Assembly (NCBI RefSeq): GCF_038006045.1
Contig: NZ_JBBOUK010000001.1
Coordinates: 599,001-663,000 of the forward strand
Source of the DNA: Exiguobacterium sp. FSL W8-0210
Lineage (GTDB): Bacteria > Bacillota > Bacilli > Exiguobacteriales > Exiguobacteriaceae
Length of the DNA: 64,000 bases
Direction: 5' to 3'
Both the position numbers and the translations under genes were made by a program. This document shows, piece after piece, positions 1-8,764 of this stretch. The first letter of the stretch is position 1, and each line of letters starts with the position of its first letter. The notes below the pieces were generated by a model that saw only the letters and a program-made list of their open reading frames with translations, was not told the DNA's origin and did no database searches.

Positions 1-20
1 ATTGATACGGAGGTATCTGA

Positions 21-1259
21 ATGGCAGAACATCAACCACACCGCTCTCGCTTAGAGCGACGACGTATGCAGTTAGAAGAGCAAGCTAGACAAGAAGAGCA
101 GGCTAGGCAAGAAGAAGTTTTTTCGAAAGCGTACGCGCCGGACGAATCATTTTATCAAGACTCCTTTGAGAAACAGCAAGAACCGGCTACGTATCATCGA
201 TATGTCGAAGAGCAACCGCGAGATAGAAAAAGTACATCGCGTCGTTCCGGGAGCGGCATGCTTAAACAGGTCGCACAGATGATCGGGAATGCCGGATCAC
301 GGTTGTTTGCTAATCGGGAACGCTCGAGACGCTCGAGGAAGGCGGGGCGATCAGAGCAATCGGTACAGCAGAATCCTGACGTCTCTTCAAGAGAAACTCA
401 TCCTAAAAAAATCAAGAAAAAACGTCGTTTTAAACGAAAGCTTCTTGGACTATTTTTATTGTTGCTCATCGCATTCGTTCTTTTTGCTTCACAACCATTC
501 ACGTTCCTATTGATTGGTAGTGATGCACGACCTGGAGAGTCGTTGCGTGGATCACGTTCGGATTCCCTGTCGGTCATGCAATTCATTCCACTTTCTCGAA
601 CGATTCAACTGACGTCGATTCCTCGAGATACGTATACACCGATTTCCTGTGAGAATGGAAAGAAGGATAAAATCACACATGCCTTTGCCTTCGGTGGAGA
701 AGAATGTACGCAAGATGCTGTTTCGGGTCTACTCGATGAAGAGATCGATGGAAAGATCGTCATCTCCTTCGATAGTTTCATCGGATTAGTGGATCAAATC
801 GGCGGAATCGACCTTGTCTCGACAGGAACGTTCTCCGAGCAGGATGCGAGTGGGAAAGCAAATCAGTATTCATTCCAAAAAGGGAAGGAATATCATATGG
901 ATGGTGCGATGGCACTTGCCTATTCGAGACATCGAAAAACGGATAATGACGGAGCGCGCGCGAATCGTCAGTCGGAAGTCATCCAAGCCGTCGCGACACA
1001 CTTGATGAAGCCGACTGGATGGTCGAAAATTCCAGCAGCGCACACGTATATGAAAGAAGAGATGAACCTTGATTTAAGTGTCCGCGAGATGGCAACGGCA
1101 GGGTTATCGATTGCCTTGATGTCAGAACGAAAACATTATGAAATCGAAGCCGTCAGCCAACGACTGAACGGGATTTTCTATGACTTACCGAATGAGAAGG
1201 CACTGCAAGAACTACGTGATCAGCTCGATACGACGTTTTATGGCACATTGAAGAACTAA
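21..1259 (+). CDS. LCP (LytR-CpsA-Psr) family cell-wall polymer ligase
   Basis: This is a 412-residue type II membrane protein. LCP enzymes transfer undecaprenyl-linked teichoic acid or other glycopolymers onto peptidoglycan outside the cell. The N-terminal ~140 residues are a long, charged cytoplasmic segment that contains a short tandem repeat (EEQAR QEEQAR QEE, about residues 19-32). A basic stretch (129-140) precedes one membrane helix (141-157). The LCP domain follows, with its conserved LLIGSDAR (163-170), GSRSDSL (177-183) and SIPRDTY (199-205) motifs, whose Arg and Asp residues bind the polyprenyl pyrophosphate. The start is supported by GGAGG seven bases upstream. The cytoplasmic extension is longer than in typical LytR or TagT proteins. 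The substrate polymer is unknown. Confidence 0.9.
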   Translation: MAEHQPHRSRLERRRMQLEEQARQEEQARQEEVFSKAYAPDESFYQDSFEKQQEPATYHRYVEEQPRDRKSTSRRSGSGMLKQVAQMIGNAGSRLFANRERSRRSRKAGRSEQSVQQNPDVSSRETHPKKIKKKRRFKRKLLGLFLLLLIAFVLFASQPFTFLLIGSDARPGESLRGSRSDSLSVMQFIPLSRTIQLTSIPRDTYTPISCENGKKDKITHAFAFGGEECTQDAVSGLLDEEIDGKIVISFDSFIGLVDQIGGIDLVSTGTFSEQDASGKANQYSFQKGKEYHMDGAMALAYSRHRKTDNDGARANRQSEVIQAVATHLMKPTGWSKIPAAHTYMKEEMNLDLSVREMATAGLSIALMSERKHYEIEAVSQRLNGIFYDLPNEKALQELRDQLDTTFYGTLKN

Positions 1260-1414
1260 TGGGGAGGGGTTTCCTTCCGGTCATTGCGGGTATAAATTGA
1301 TGTACGTTGCTCCTTTGGTGGATTGTTTTAGGTTATCTCTGAAATCGACGATTTTTGGACATGACATCATGACATTCCACGAAGGTGACTAACTTATCGA
1401 GGAGGGACCCCCAT

Positions 1415-2125
1415 ATGAAAGTACTAGTCGTAGGTGCATCCGGTACGATTGGAGCGCGCGTCGTCAAATCGCTTGCCAAGGGTCATCAGGTCACGGTCAT
1501 CGTTCGTCATGAACATCTGGTGGAACGATTCGAAAAACTCGGTGTCAAGGCGCATTACGTCGATATCGAAACAGAACTCGAAAAAGTCATTGAGCACGGA
1601 GTCGCAGGGCAGGATGCAGTCATTTGTGCGGCGACCGCAGGAGTAGACGGCGAAGCAACTGAAATAGAACTGCTGGACCGAACAGTCGCTTTGAAAACAA
1701 TTGATGCAGCTAAAAAAGCGCGAGTACGTCATTTCGTGCTACTGAGCGCTTATGGTGCAGATCGACCTGAGCAATTCAAGAAAGATGTCTATCCGTTCTA
1801 CGCTGCTAAGAATGCAGCAGAGGAACAGATTGAACATAGTGGTTTGACGTATACGATCATTTGTCCGGTTGCCATCACAACAGGTGAAGGGCGTGGCTTG
1901 ATTGAAGCCGATGAAGATTTGAAGGACACGAAGGACGCGACGATTTCGGAAACGGATGTCGCATCGATCCTCGTTGCTTCTGTCGATAATCGATCGGTAT
2001 TTAATCGACGTCTAGAAGTCAAGGAAGGAAAGACATCCTTGAATGAGGCCTTAGGAGGAGCGGAAGCTGTCGGTAGCGTTAAAGATAACCGTCAAGTCAA
2101 AAAACAATTACCACGTTTTAACTAA
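1415..2125 (+). CDS. NAD(P)-binding Rossmann protein, atypical SDR (YwnB-like)
   Basis: This is a 236-residue single-domain Rossmann protein. The dinucleotide-binding glycine motif GASGTIGARV lies at the N-terminus after beta strand 1, and the LLSAYGAD segment resembles the atypical-SDR active-site strand. The ATG at 1415 is chosen because a GAGGAGGG ribosome-binding site lies just upstream; the GTG ten codons earlier has none. The family includes NAD(P)H-dependent oxidoreductases and flavin reductase-like proteins. The substrate is unknown. The gene is monocistronic and followed by its own terminator. Confidence 0.75.
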   Translation: MKVLVVGASGTIGARVVKSLAKGHQVTVIVRHEHLVERFEKLGVKAHYVDIETELEKVIEHGVAGQDAVICAATAGVDGEATEIELLDRTVALKTIDAAKKARVRHFVLLSAYGADRPEQFKKDVYPFYAAKNAAEEQIEHSGLTYTIICPVAITTGEGRGLIEADEDLKDTKDATISETDVASILVASVDNRSVFNRRLEVKEGKTSLNEALGGAEAVGSVKDNRQVKKQLPRFN

Positions 2126-2162
2126 CCGTGTGTCTCGTTAAAACGTGAAGTCTCTAAAATAA

Positions 2163-2206
2163 AGCGAACTCATTTCCGCGTATAAGACGGAAGAGTTCGC
2201 TTTTTT
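2163..2206 (+). terminator. Rho-independent terminator after the SDR gene
   Basis: The arm GCGAACTC (2164-2171) pairs with GAGTTCGC (2193-2200). An inner TTCCG/CGGAA stem lies inside, and a run of six T follows. Confidence 0.9.
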
Positions 2207-2273
2207 GTTGATAAAAGTAGATAGTCGAAAAGAGGAAGTCTGCTACACTGAACAAAGAAGGAGGGGGTTAGAT

Positions 2274-2819
2274 GTGAAAAAACCGTTGATCTATCTGATC
2301 CTAGCGATTGCTATTATCGGCATTGCCTATCAAAGTTATCAAACATATGATGCAAAACAAAAAAAAGTGGAGCAACAACAAAAACAAGTATCACAAGGTG
2401 GTCTCGAAGTAGGGATGAAAGCCCCGAATCTATCCTTGCGTCAAGAAGGAAAAACTGTCGATCTAGACGAAATCAATCATGATGTCTTTGTCATTAATTT
2501 TTGGGCAACGTGGTGTCCACCGTGTAAACAAGAGATTCCAGAACTAAATGCCTTTGCACGACATACAGATATACCCGTCTACGGAATCAATGTCACGACA
2601 TCAGAACGACGTGTTTCGGATGTTGCTGATTTTCTGAAGCAGACACCTGTTGAATATCCTGTGTTATATGATCGAAAGGGAACTTCAGAAGATGCTTATC
2701 GTCTCGTAGCAATGCCAGCAACTTATGTATTAGACCGGAAAGGAACGATTCTTTCGAAACACATCGGTCCTGTAACGGAACAGATGTTAAAAGAGATGGT
2801 GAAACGAACAGGAGGATGA
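2274..2819 (+). CDS. Membrane-anchored thiol-disulfide oxidoreductase (ResA/TlpA family)
   Basis: The protein has 181 residues. An N-terminal membrane anchor (about residues 4-20) and a Gln/Lys-rich linker lead to a thioredoxin-fold domain that would sit outside the membrane. The redox motif WCPPC has its cysteines at 81 and 84, and a cis-proline segment (MPATYV) follows. ResA-type proteins reduce disulfides in apocytochrome c or other exported proteins, but no cytochrome c maturation genes are nearby. The GTG start at 2274 is preferred because GGAGGGGG lies 7 bases upstream, which leaves out 23 upstream in-frame codons. The gene overlaps the next one around its stop, so the two are probably cotranscribed. 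Confidence 0.85.
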   Translation: MKKPLIYLILAIAIIGIAYQSYQTYDAKQKKVEQQQKQVSQGGLEVGMKAPNLSLRQEGKTVDLDEINHDVFVINFWATWCPPCKQEIPELNAFARHTDIPVYGINVTTSERRVSDVADFLKQTPVEYPVLYDRKGTSEDAYRLVAMPATYVLDRKGTILSKHIGPVTEQMLKEMVKRTGG

Positions 2820-2821
2820 CG

Positions 2822-3274
2822 ATGGAACTCCTATGCCGCAACTGCTCCTTTCAACAAACATTCCAACTCGGTCAACTAGATGGTTGGCCGACATTTCCTG
2901 CTGTCTTGACGCAAGGGGTCGAAGCGTTCATGACGGGTCTCCCGCTTTGGTTCGTTCCGTCGATGCATGAACCGATTTTACAGCGGACGTATGTAGACGA
3001 CTGGAATCGATTTCGATTAATTCAGCACTATCAGCTCCATCAGGAGGAATTAGCGGATGGTTGGGTACCGTATCAATTGGATTTATACCACTGTCCGATT
3101 TGTCACCGATTTTCGAATCGATTTTGGTGTGCCCTGTTTTTGCAACTAGATGTCGTTCAACCACTTTACGAATGCCCACATGATCAGACGGAACTTGAAC
3201 GAATCGAAATATCCGATATTGATCACTTTCCTTGTCCATCGTGTGATGGTCACTCCCTATATGTGCGTAGATAA
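2822..3274 (+). CDS. Uncharacterised zinc-ribbon protein
   Basis: I do not recognise this 150-residue protein. It has Cys pairs typical of zinc binding: CRNC near the N-terminus, CPIC in the middle, and CPHD and CPSC near the C-terminus, so it may hold two zinc ribbons. It has no signal peptide or membrane helix. An ATG at 2816 abuts the AGGAGG, so the ATG at 2822 with proper spacing is the more likely start. It directly follows the ResA-like gene with no gap and is probably in the same transcript. Its function is unknown. Confidence 0.65.
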   Translation: MELLCRNCSFQQTFQLGQLDGWPTFPAVLTQGVEAFMTGLPLWFVPSMHEPILQRTYVDDWNRFRLIQHYQLHQEELADGWVPYQLDLYHCPICHRFSNRFWCALFLQLDVVQPLYECPHDQTELERIEISDIDHFPCPSCDGHSLYVRR

Positions 3275-3280
3275 AGCGAA

Positions 3281-3357
3281 AAAGCCATTCATTTCATGAA
3301 AGACTGATGAGAGAAATTCCTTCTCCATAGTCAATGCATGATACGGAATGGCTTTTT
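3281..3357. terminator. Bidirectional terminator between convergent genes
   Basis: AAAGCCATTC (3281-3290) pairs with GAATGGCTTT (3346-3355). Smaller hairpins lie in the loop, and there is an A run on the left and a T run on the right. It can serve both the zinc-ribbon gene (+) and the DUF3006 gene (-). Confidence 0.75.
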
Positions 3358-3365
3358 ATCGATCA

Positions 3366-3575
3366 TCAACCCATTTGCCGAAACGAAAATGTTTGAAAGG
3401 AAGAGGGTGATGAATTACTGACATCTAACGTATAGGTTGTACCGTCAAAAATAATCGTATCGCCTAACCTTGCTTCAGGTGGTAAATAACGTCGTGGAAT
3501 GAAACTTGAACCATTTTCCCATAGTAGGACAGCATACTTGCCGTCAAGTCGCTCCAGCGTACCACGTTTGATCAT
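3366..3575 (-). CDS. DUF3006 family small protein
   Basis: This is a 69-residue protein with the DUF3006 pattern: an N-terminal KRGTLERLDGKYAVLLWE strand pair, then PRRYLPPEARLGD. The family is small, beta-rich and of unknown function, and is common in Bacillota. The ATG at 3575 has GGAGGAG six bases upstream, whereas an in-frame ATG 23 codons earlier lacks a good site. The gene converges on the zinc-ribbon gene across a shared terminator. Confidence 0.7.
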   Translation of the reverse strand: MIKRGTLERLDGKYAVLLWENGSSFIPRRYLPPEARLGDTIIFDGTTYTLDVSNSSPSSFQTFSFRQMG

Positions 3576-3787
3576 ATTAACTCCTCCCACAATTACATCG
3601 AAGTCATCCCTCGGTCGATCAGGAACGTACTCTCTCTCTATCATTCTCTGTAATTTTTAATCTTATGTTTGGTATATTCCCAGTTCATTTCATCTTTACA
3701 CATGATTCTTTAAAAAAACGTGATTCCAAGCCGTTTTCGTCTTAAATCTGACGTATTTAACAGGAAATAAAGGAGATATTGGAAAGA

Positions 3788-3822
3788 AAAAAAGACCCGA
3801 TAGGACATATCGGATCTTTAAT
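3788..3822 (-). terminator. Terminator of the nhaC-type gene
   Basis: On the minus strand AGATCCGATA pairs with a TATCGGGTCT arm around a short loop, followed by a T run. It lies just past the antiporter stop. Confidence 0.8.
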
Positions 3823-3833
3823 ATGAAATAGAC

Positions 3834-5210
3834 TCAAGAAGCGAGAGAGTATTTTGTTTCGATTTTCGTTGGACGAAGAAATGCGAGTAAAAACGTAAAC
3901 AATGGTGAAAGGAGTAAAAAGAATGCGAACGGAACGTATGCTGTTACTGGGACACCGAGTGTCGAAGCGAAGAACGCCCCAGAAACACCCCACGGAATAA
4001 GCGGATTGACGAGTGTTCCTCCATCCTCGAGTGAACGAGAGAGGAAGCGCGGATCAATCTGACGCTCTTCAAAGATTTTCTTGAATGCTTGACCCGGAAG
4101 CAAGATGGACAAGTATTGTTCCCCAGCCATCACGTTTACACCGATAGACGATAAGGCGACGGATGAAATGATGCTACCATCACGTTTTAGTTTAGAAACG
4201 GTCCGTTCAATGACCACGTCAATGACACCGATGCCACGTAAGACACCACCGAACGCAAGGGCGAGCATGACGAGCGACACCGACCACATCATCGATTGCA
4301 ATCCACCTTTACTAATGATGGATGTGACCGTCTCACTAGAAGATTCTAGTTTTAACCCGTTCTGAATGACGGCCATCCAGTTCGAGATATTCCAGTTTCC
4401 TTGTACAAGACCTGTTAACAACAATCCACTTAAAACGCCAGCAACAAGTGTTGGAACGACCGGCATCTTACGTAATGCTAATACCATGACGAGCAACGGT
4501 GAAAGCAACGTCCAAGGTGACAAGTCGAACAAACGAGCTAACTCTTGTTGTGTCGTTTGAACAGCAGACGAATCGACATTTCCACTACTACGTCCGAAAA
4601 TGAAGAATAAGATGAATGTGATTGTGATAGCGGGAATCGTCGTTCCCATCATGAAACGAATATGATCGAACACAGACACATTGACGATTCCGGGCGCGAA
4701 ATTCGTCGTATCTGATAAAGGTGACATCTTATCTCCGAAACAAGCTCCACTGATGATGGCACCTGCTGCAAGCGCAGGATTGACGCCCAGTGCGATCGCG
4801 ATTCCCATCAAGGCAACACCGACCGTACCAATCGTTGTAAACGAACTGCCTGTAAAGGTCGAGACGACCATCGCGATCAGAAGAGCGCTCGGTGCGAACC
4901 AAGTCGCTGAAAGGGTAGATAACCCAAAATGAAGAAGGGTCGGCACTGCGCCACTCATCATCCAGACCGCGATCGTCATACCGACGAGCAACATGATCAG
5001 GATCGGTTTGATCGCTTCACGAATACCTTGAATCATATGGTGTTCGACGTCCTCGAACTTAAAACCGCGGTAAACGGCATATCCTGAGACGAAAATAAGA
5101 CTAGACAAGATGGCAAGATGCGGTTCGGCTTTAGCACCGAATAACGCGGACAATAAGATGATGATACTGATTCCTAGGATAGCTGCGGATTCACGGAATG
5201 ACATGCGCAT
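3834..5210 (-). CDS. NhaC family Na+/H+ antiporter
   Basis: This is a 458-residue polytopic protein with about 11-12 membrane helices, the full length for the family. NhaC-type antiporters exchange cytoplasmic Na+ for H+, or malate/lactate in the MleN branch. Family features include the TFTGSSFTTIGTVGVAL and SGACFGDKMSPLSDTTN segments; the latter carries the conserved Asp residues in the membrane core. CCACCTCC (the complement of GGAGGTGG) just upstream of the start supports it. The gene stands alone with its own terminator. The substrate cannot be decided from sequence: Na+/H+ is the default and malate-Na/lactate exchange is the alternative. Confidence 0.85.
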   Translation of the reverse strand: MRMSFRESAAILGISIIILLSALFGAKAEPHLAILSSLIFVSGYAVYRGFKFEDVEHHMIQGIREAIKPILIMLLVGMTIAVWMMSGAVPTLLHFGLSTLSATWFAPSALLIAMVVSTFTGSSFTTIGTVGVALMGIAIALGVNPALAAGAIISGACFGDKMSPLSDTTNFAPGIVNVSVFDHIRFMMGTTIPAITITFILFFIFGRSSGNVDSSAVQTTQQELARLFDLSPWTLLSPLLVMVLALRKMPVVPTLVAGVLSGLLLTGLVQGNWNISNWMAVIQNGLKLESSSETVTSIISKGGLQSMMWSVSLVMLALAFGGVLRGIGVIDVVIERTVSKLKRDGSIISSVALSSIGVNVMAGEQYLSILLPGQAFKKIFEERQIDPRFLSRSLEDGGTLVNPLIPWGVSGAFFASTLGVPVTAYVPFAFFLLLSPLFTFLLAFLRPTKIETKYSLAS

Positions 5211-5462
5211 GCTTCCACCTCCTTATATGAATATGAAAGTATGATAATGCTCTGTTACTAACACGCTTTTATGCACAAAAGCATTGAACAAACGTAATAC
5301 TAACGAATATTACAGAGGACGTCAACCATAAGAGTGTCGATGAAAAATATAAAAAAATAGAAATGTGACGATTTTTTGTCGTAAACGCTTACTTTTTTAG
5401 TTCAAATCTTGCACAATAAGAAGTATCAAATGACATTTTTGTGAACGATGAGGAGGATACAT

Positions 5463-5558
5463 ATGTTTACATTGATTTTTGTAGTAGTCGTCGCGATCAT
5501 GGGTGCAGGCGTATTTGGGATTGATCATCTCGTAGCGCAACGTGCGGAAAAGCGTTAA
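5463..5558 (+). CDS. 31-residue single-span membrane peptide
   Basis: This small ORF encodes 31 residues: a hydrophobic helix (residues 2-20) with a short charged tail ending AQRAEKR. A strong GAGGAGG lies 7 bases before the ATG, and a long perfect terminator follows 15 bases after the stop, so this looks like a real monocistronic gene. I do not recognise the peptide. A position at the membrane with the tail in the cytoplasm is the simplest reading. Confidence 0.6.
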   Translation: MFTLIFVVVVAIMGAGVFGIDHLVAQRAEKR

Positions 5559-5572
5559 GTAGATGCGTGTAA

Positions 5573-5629
5573 AAGAAGCGTTGAAGGGACTGTCTTATAG
5601 AAGACAATCGCTTCAACGCTTCTTTTTTT
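5573..5629 (+). terminator. Strong terminator after the 31-residue peptide gene
   Basis: AAGAAGCGTTGAAG (5573-5586) pairs with CTTCAACGCTTCTT (5611-5624), with an inner TGTCTT/AAGACA stem and a T tract. It insulates the arginine operon that follows. Confidence 0.9.
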
Positions 5630-5653
5630 GTATAAAAACTAATAAAAATTCAA

Positions 5654-5682
5654 TTGACAGTATAAATATACATATGTTTAAA
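5654..5682 (+). promoter_or_regulatory. Promoter of the arginine operon with ARG-box candidate
   Basis: A -35 TTGACA (5654-5659) is separated by 17 bases from TTTAAA (5677-5682). The spacer holds AGTATAAATATACA (5659-5672), which matches the Bacillus AhrC/ArgR box core TGNATWWWWATNCA at all but the first base. A repressor bound here would block the promoter directly. The motif match is seen; the binding is inferred. Confidence 0.55.
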
Positions 5683-5717
5683 TCGGTATAACATTCTTTG
5701 AAGGGGAGCGTACAGAT

Positions 5718-6749
5718 ATGAAATGTACCATCATCGGAGCAACAGGATACACGGGAATTGAACTGATTCGCCTACTAGAAGCACATCCTTCATTTGAGAT
5801 CGTCTGTTTGATGAGTGACTCGATGGCGGGGGAATCCATGCATAATGTATTCCCATTCATGAATAAAAAAACATATTCCTCGTTATCTTTCTTTTCGGTG
5901 GAGCATTTGATGGAAACCGAGACGGATATGGTGTTCTTAGCGACACCGAGTGGGATTTCGAAGCATTACTTAGAACAACTTCAAAACTGATCGGGTTACG
6001 TCATTGATTTAAGTGGCGATTTGAGACTTCCAGCTGAATCATATGCAACGTGGTATGACAAGGAACCCATTGATGCCCAGTTACAACAAAGAGCAACTTA
6101 TGGATTACCAGAATGGAATCGTCAAGCTGTTACAGCTAGCAAATGGATTGCGAATCCAGGCTGTTACGCGACAGCAGTTTTGCTTGGACTAACACCATTC
6201 TTAAAAGAGAAAAAAATCGATCCATCTCAAATCATCATTCAAGCTTCTTCTGGTCTGACGGGAGCAGGGAAAACGTTGACGGCACAAACGCATCATGTCC
6301 ATTCAAGCGAAAACGTTCGCTTGTATAAAGTGAATCAGCATCAGCACATCCCGGAAATTGAGCAGGCGCTTTTCGAATGGACCGGATCATCGCATCCGAT
6401 TACGTTCTCGACTCAACTACTACCGATCAATCGAGGCATCATGGCGATTATGACGGTTCAGCCGTTGATGGATTTATCGGAAACGGAGTGGCGATCCTGG
6501 TTGACGGACCAGTATGCAACGGAACCATTCGTCCGAATCCAACAGGCTGATCCGGAAATCAAATCCGTCGTCGGGAGTAATCACTGTGATTTGACCGTTT
6601 ATAAGGATGATCGGACAGGGCGAGTGACCATCGTTTCAGTCATCGATAACATGCAAAAAGGAGCTGCCGGACAAGCCGTTCAAAATGCCAACATTCTAGC
6701 TGGTTTTGATGAGACATCCGGTTTAACGCAACAGCCGATCTACATTTAA
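5718..6749 (+). pseudogene. argC: N-acetyl-gamma-glutamyl-phosphate reductase, interrupted by in-frame TGA
   Basis: ArgC reduces N-acetylglutamyl phosphate to the semialdehyde, the third step of ornithine synthesis. Read through one stop codon, the frame gives a normal-length protein of about 343 residues. The N-terminal part has the GATGYTG NAD(P)-binding loop. The rest has the catalytic NPGCYAT cysteine motif and the HQHIPEI histidine segment. Codon 91 is TGA (5988-5990), right between LEQLQN and SGYVIDLSGDLRLP. Nothing else is shifted, so it is a single nonsense change. No good internal ribosome site precedes the second part. It could be a true null allele, tolerated TGA readthrough, or a sequencing error. 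Confidence 0.85.
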
Positions 6750-6776
6750 TCAAGAGAAAAAAGAGGAGGAACGCCT

Positions 6777-7994
6777 GTGTGGCAAGTACAAGTAGAGACC
6801 CCATTGACGATCACGACACCGAAGGGATTTCAAGCATCCGGGATACATGTGGGTCTGAAACGAAAGCGGAAGGATTTAGGTCTGATCTGGTGTGAAGTAG
6901 GAGCAAGCGCTGCAGCTGTCTATACGACGAATCAGGTGCAAGCAGCACCAATCGCTGTGACGAAACAAGCGATTCAGGCGTCACAAGGTCGTATTCATGC
7001 CGTCCTCGTTAACAGCGGGAACGCGAATGCGTGTACAGGGGAACTAGGGTTATCCCATGCGTATATGTCGCAACAAGCGATGGCGAAAAGTTTAAATGTT
7101 GCTCCAGAACAAGTCGCGATTGCTTCAACAGGGATCATCGGTCAACCGTTAGCCATTGATACGTTACTGGCAGGTATTCCACAGCTGATGCCTACAAATG
7201 ACAAGGATGCCGCGGATGATTTTGCTCATGCGATCCTGACGACCGATACTGGTACGAAAATAGCTGGTCAACAATACATGCAAGGGGATATCCAAATTTC
7301 AGTCTGTGGTGTGGCAAAAGGGTCAGGGATGATTCATCCGAACATGGCGACGATGCTTGGTTTCTTGACGACCGATGCAACGATTGAACCGGATGTCTTA
7401 CAGACACTGTTGCGTCGGACGATTCATCGTACGTTCAACTGCATTACCGTAGATGGAGACAGTTCGACAAATGACATGGTCATGATTTTAGCGAGCGGAG
7501 CTGCAGGAGGAGCAACGATCGTTGAAGGCACGGACGAAGCGTTAGCATTCGAACAGGCGATCGAAACGGTCTGTCAAGATTTAGCGAAACAGATTGCGCG
7601 GGACGGGGAAGGCGCGACGAAGTTAATCGAAGTGACGGTAAAGGGAACACAAACCGATGAAGTAGCGCGGATGGTCGCTAAACAAGTCGTCGGATCGTCT
7701 CTCGTCAAAACAGTAATCTTTGGGGAAGATGCGAACTGGGGACGAATCATCGCTGCTGTCGGAAGTATCAAGGAGCCACTCGATGTATCAAACGTTGACA
7801 TCAAAATTGGTTCGCAGTGGGTGCTGCAACAGAGCATGCCTGTCTTATTCGATGAAGCAGTTGCATCGCAGGAACTGGCAAAGCAGGATGTACAGATTCA
7901 CATTGATTTGCATGACGGAGTAGGACAAGGACACGCTTACGGCTGTGACCTGACGTACGATTACGTCAAAATCAATGCGAGTTACCGAACATGA
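6777..7994 (+). CDS. argJ: Bifunctional ornithine acetyltransferase / N-acetylglutamate synthase
   Basis: ArgJ moves the acetyl group from N-acetylornithine to glutamate, closing the acetyl cycle, and in the bifunctional form also acetylates glutamate from acetyl-CoA. The 405-residue protein has the self-cleavage site MIHPNMATMLGF. Cleavage before T192 would produce alpha and beta chains with this Thr as nucleophile. The GTG start at 6777 follows GAGGAGGA. It is the second gene of the operon, 27 bases after argC, and its stop overlaps argB by 4 bases. With ArgJ present and no argA seen here, the recycling pathway is expected. Confidence 0.95.
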   Translation: MWQVQVETPLTITTPKGFQASGIHVGLKRKRKDLGLIWCEVGASAAAVYTTNQVQAAPIAVTKQAIQASQGRIHAVLVNSGNANACTGELGLSHAYMSQQAMAKSLNVAPEQVAIASTGIIGQPLAIDTLLAGIPQLMPTNDKDAADDFAHAILTTDTGTKIAGQQYMQGDIQISVCGVAKGSGMIHPNMATMLGFLTTDATIEPDVLQTLLRRTIHRTFNCITVDGDSSTNDMVMILASGAAGGATIVEGTDEALAFEQAIETVCQDLAKQIARDGEGATKLIEVTVKGTQTDEVARMVAKQVVGSSLVKTVIFGEDANWGRIIAAVGSIKEPLDVSNVDIKIGSQWVLQQSMPVLFDEAVASQELAKQDVQIHIDLHDGVGQGHAYGCDLTYDYVKINASYRT

Positions 7995-8764
7995 CGAAAC
8001 GAAAAGTCATCAAACTAGGTGGTAGTGTGTGGGAGCAGTTGGATACGCGGTATTTCGAGGAATGGAAAGCGTGGGTCGAAACCGGTAACGAACTATTGAT
8101 CGTCCATGGGGGTGGCCCACTTCTATCGAGTTACTGTGAACAAGAGGGAATCAAACCCGTGTTTCGAGATGGTGTCCGTGTGACGACGGATGGTGTGTTA
8201 CTCGGGGCGCGACGGATCTTAGCAGGGGAAGTCCAATCCGGGATCGTCCAGCAATTGAATCAGGCAGGAATTCCAGCGGTCGGGATGAGCGGGTTAGACG
8301 GTGCGAGCGTCCATGGTAAAAAAGTCAAAGGACTCGGTGCAGTTGGTCAAATTACGCACATTCATCCACGATTGTTCACAGTGTTGAGTACGAATGGTTA
8401 TGTGCCGGTCGTCACATCCCTTGTTACAGGGGAACAAGGTGTGTTGAACAGTAACGGGGATGCGTGTGCCATTGCTGTCGCGAAGGCTTGGTCCGTCGAC
8501 CGATTTGAATTGTTGACGGATGTCGAAGGTGTAAAAGTAAACGGTGACTATCAATCAGAAATCACGTCTGCAGCCATCGAAGCTGCGATAGCGTCGGGAG
8601 AAATCTACGGGGGAATGATTCCGAAGGTCGAAGCGATGATGCAGGCCACTCAGCATGGTATTCCAGAGGTCGTCATTCGGTCTGGGAAAAATGCGTTAGC
8701 TGCTGGGACACGAATCAAGGAGGAGTTACATGAGTGCACTACTACCCACTTATCAACGTACTGA
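7991..8764 (+). CDS. argB: Acetylglutamate kinase
   Basis: ArgB phosphorylates N-acetylglutamate with ATP in the second step of ornithine synthesis. The 257-residue protein belongs to the amino-acid kinase fold, with the N-terminal KLGGSVW loop, the VHGGGPLLS nucleotide/substrate loop and NSNGDACAIAVA near the ATP site. The ATG overlaps the argJ stop (ATGA). The C-terminal 35 bases overlap the start of argD, so the two are translationally coupled. Confidence 0.95.
   Translation: MTKRKVIKLGGSVWEQLDTRYFEEWKAWVETGNELLIVHGGGPLLSSYCEQEGIKPVFRDGVRVTTDGVLLGARRILAGEVQSGIVQQLNQAGIPAVGMSGLDGASVHGKKVKGLGAVGQITHIHPRLFTVLSTNGYVPVVTSLVTGEQGVLNSNGDACAIAVAKAWSVDRFELLTDVEGVKVNGDYQSEITSAAIEAAIASGEIYGGMIPKVEAMMQATQHGIPEVVIRSGKNALAAGTRIKEELHECTTTHLSTY

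Noticed and set aside
5380-5393. cre-like CGTAAACGCTTACT upstream of the 31-residue peptide gene
   Set aside because: It differs from the consensus at both end positions and lies far from a clear promoter. It is too weak to call.
5988-5990. TGA in argC as a selenocysteine codon
   Set aside because: ArgC is not a selenoprotein family and there is no SECIS-like stem right after the codon. A nonsense change or error is simpler.
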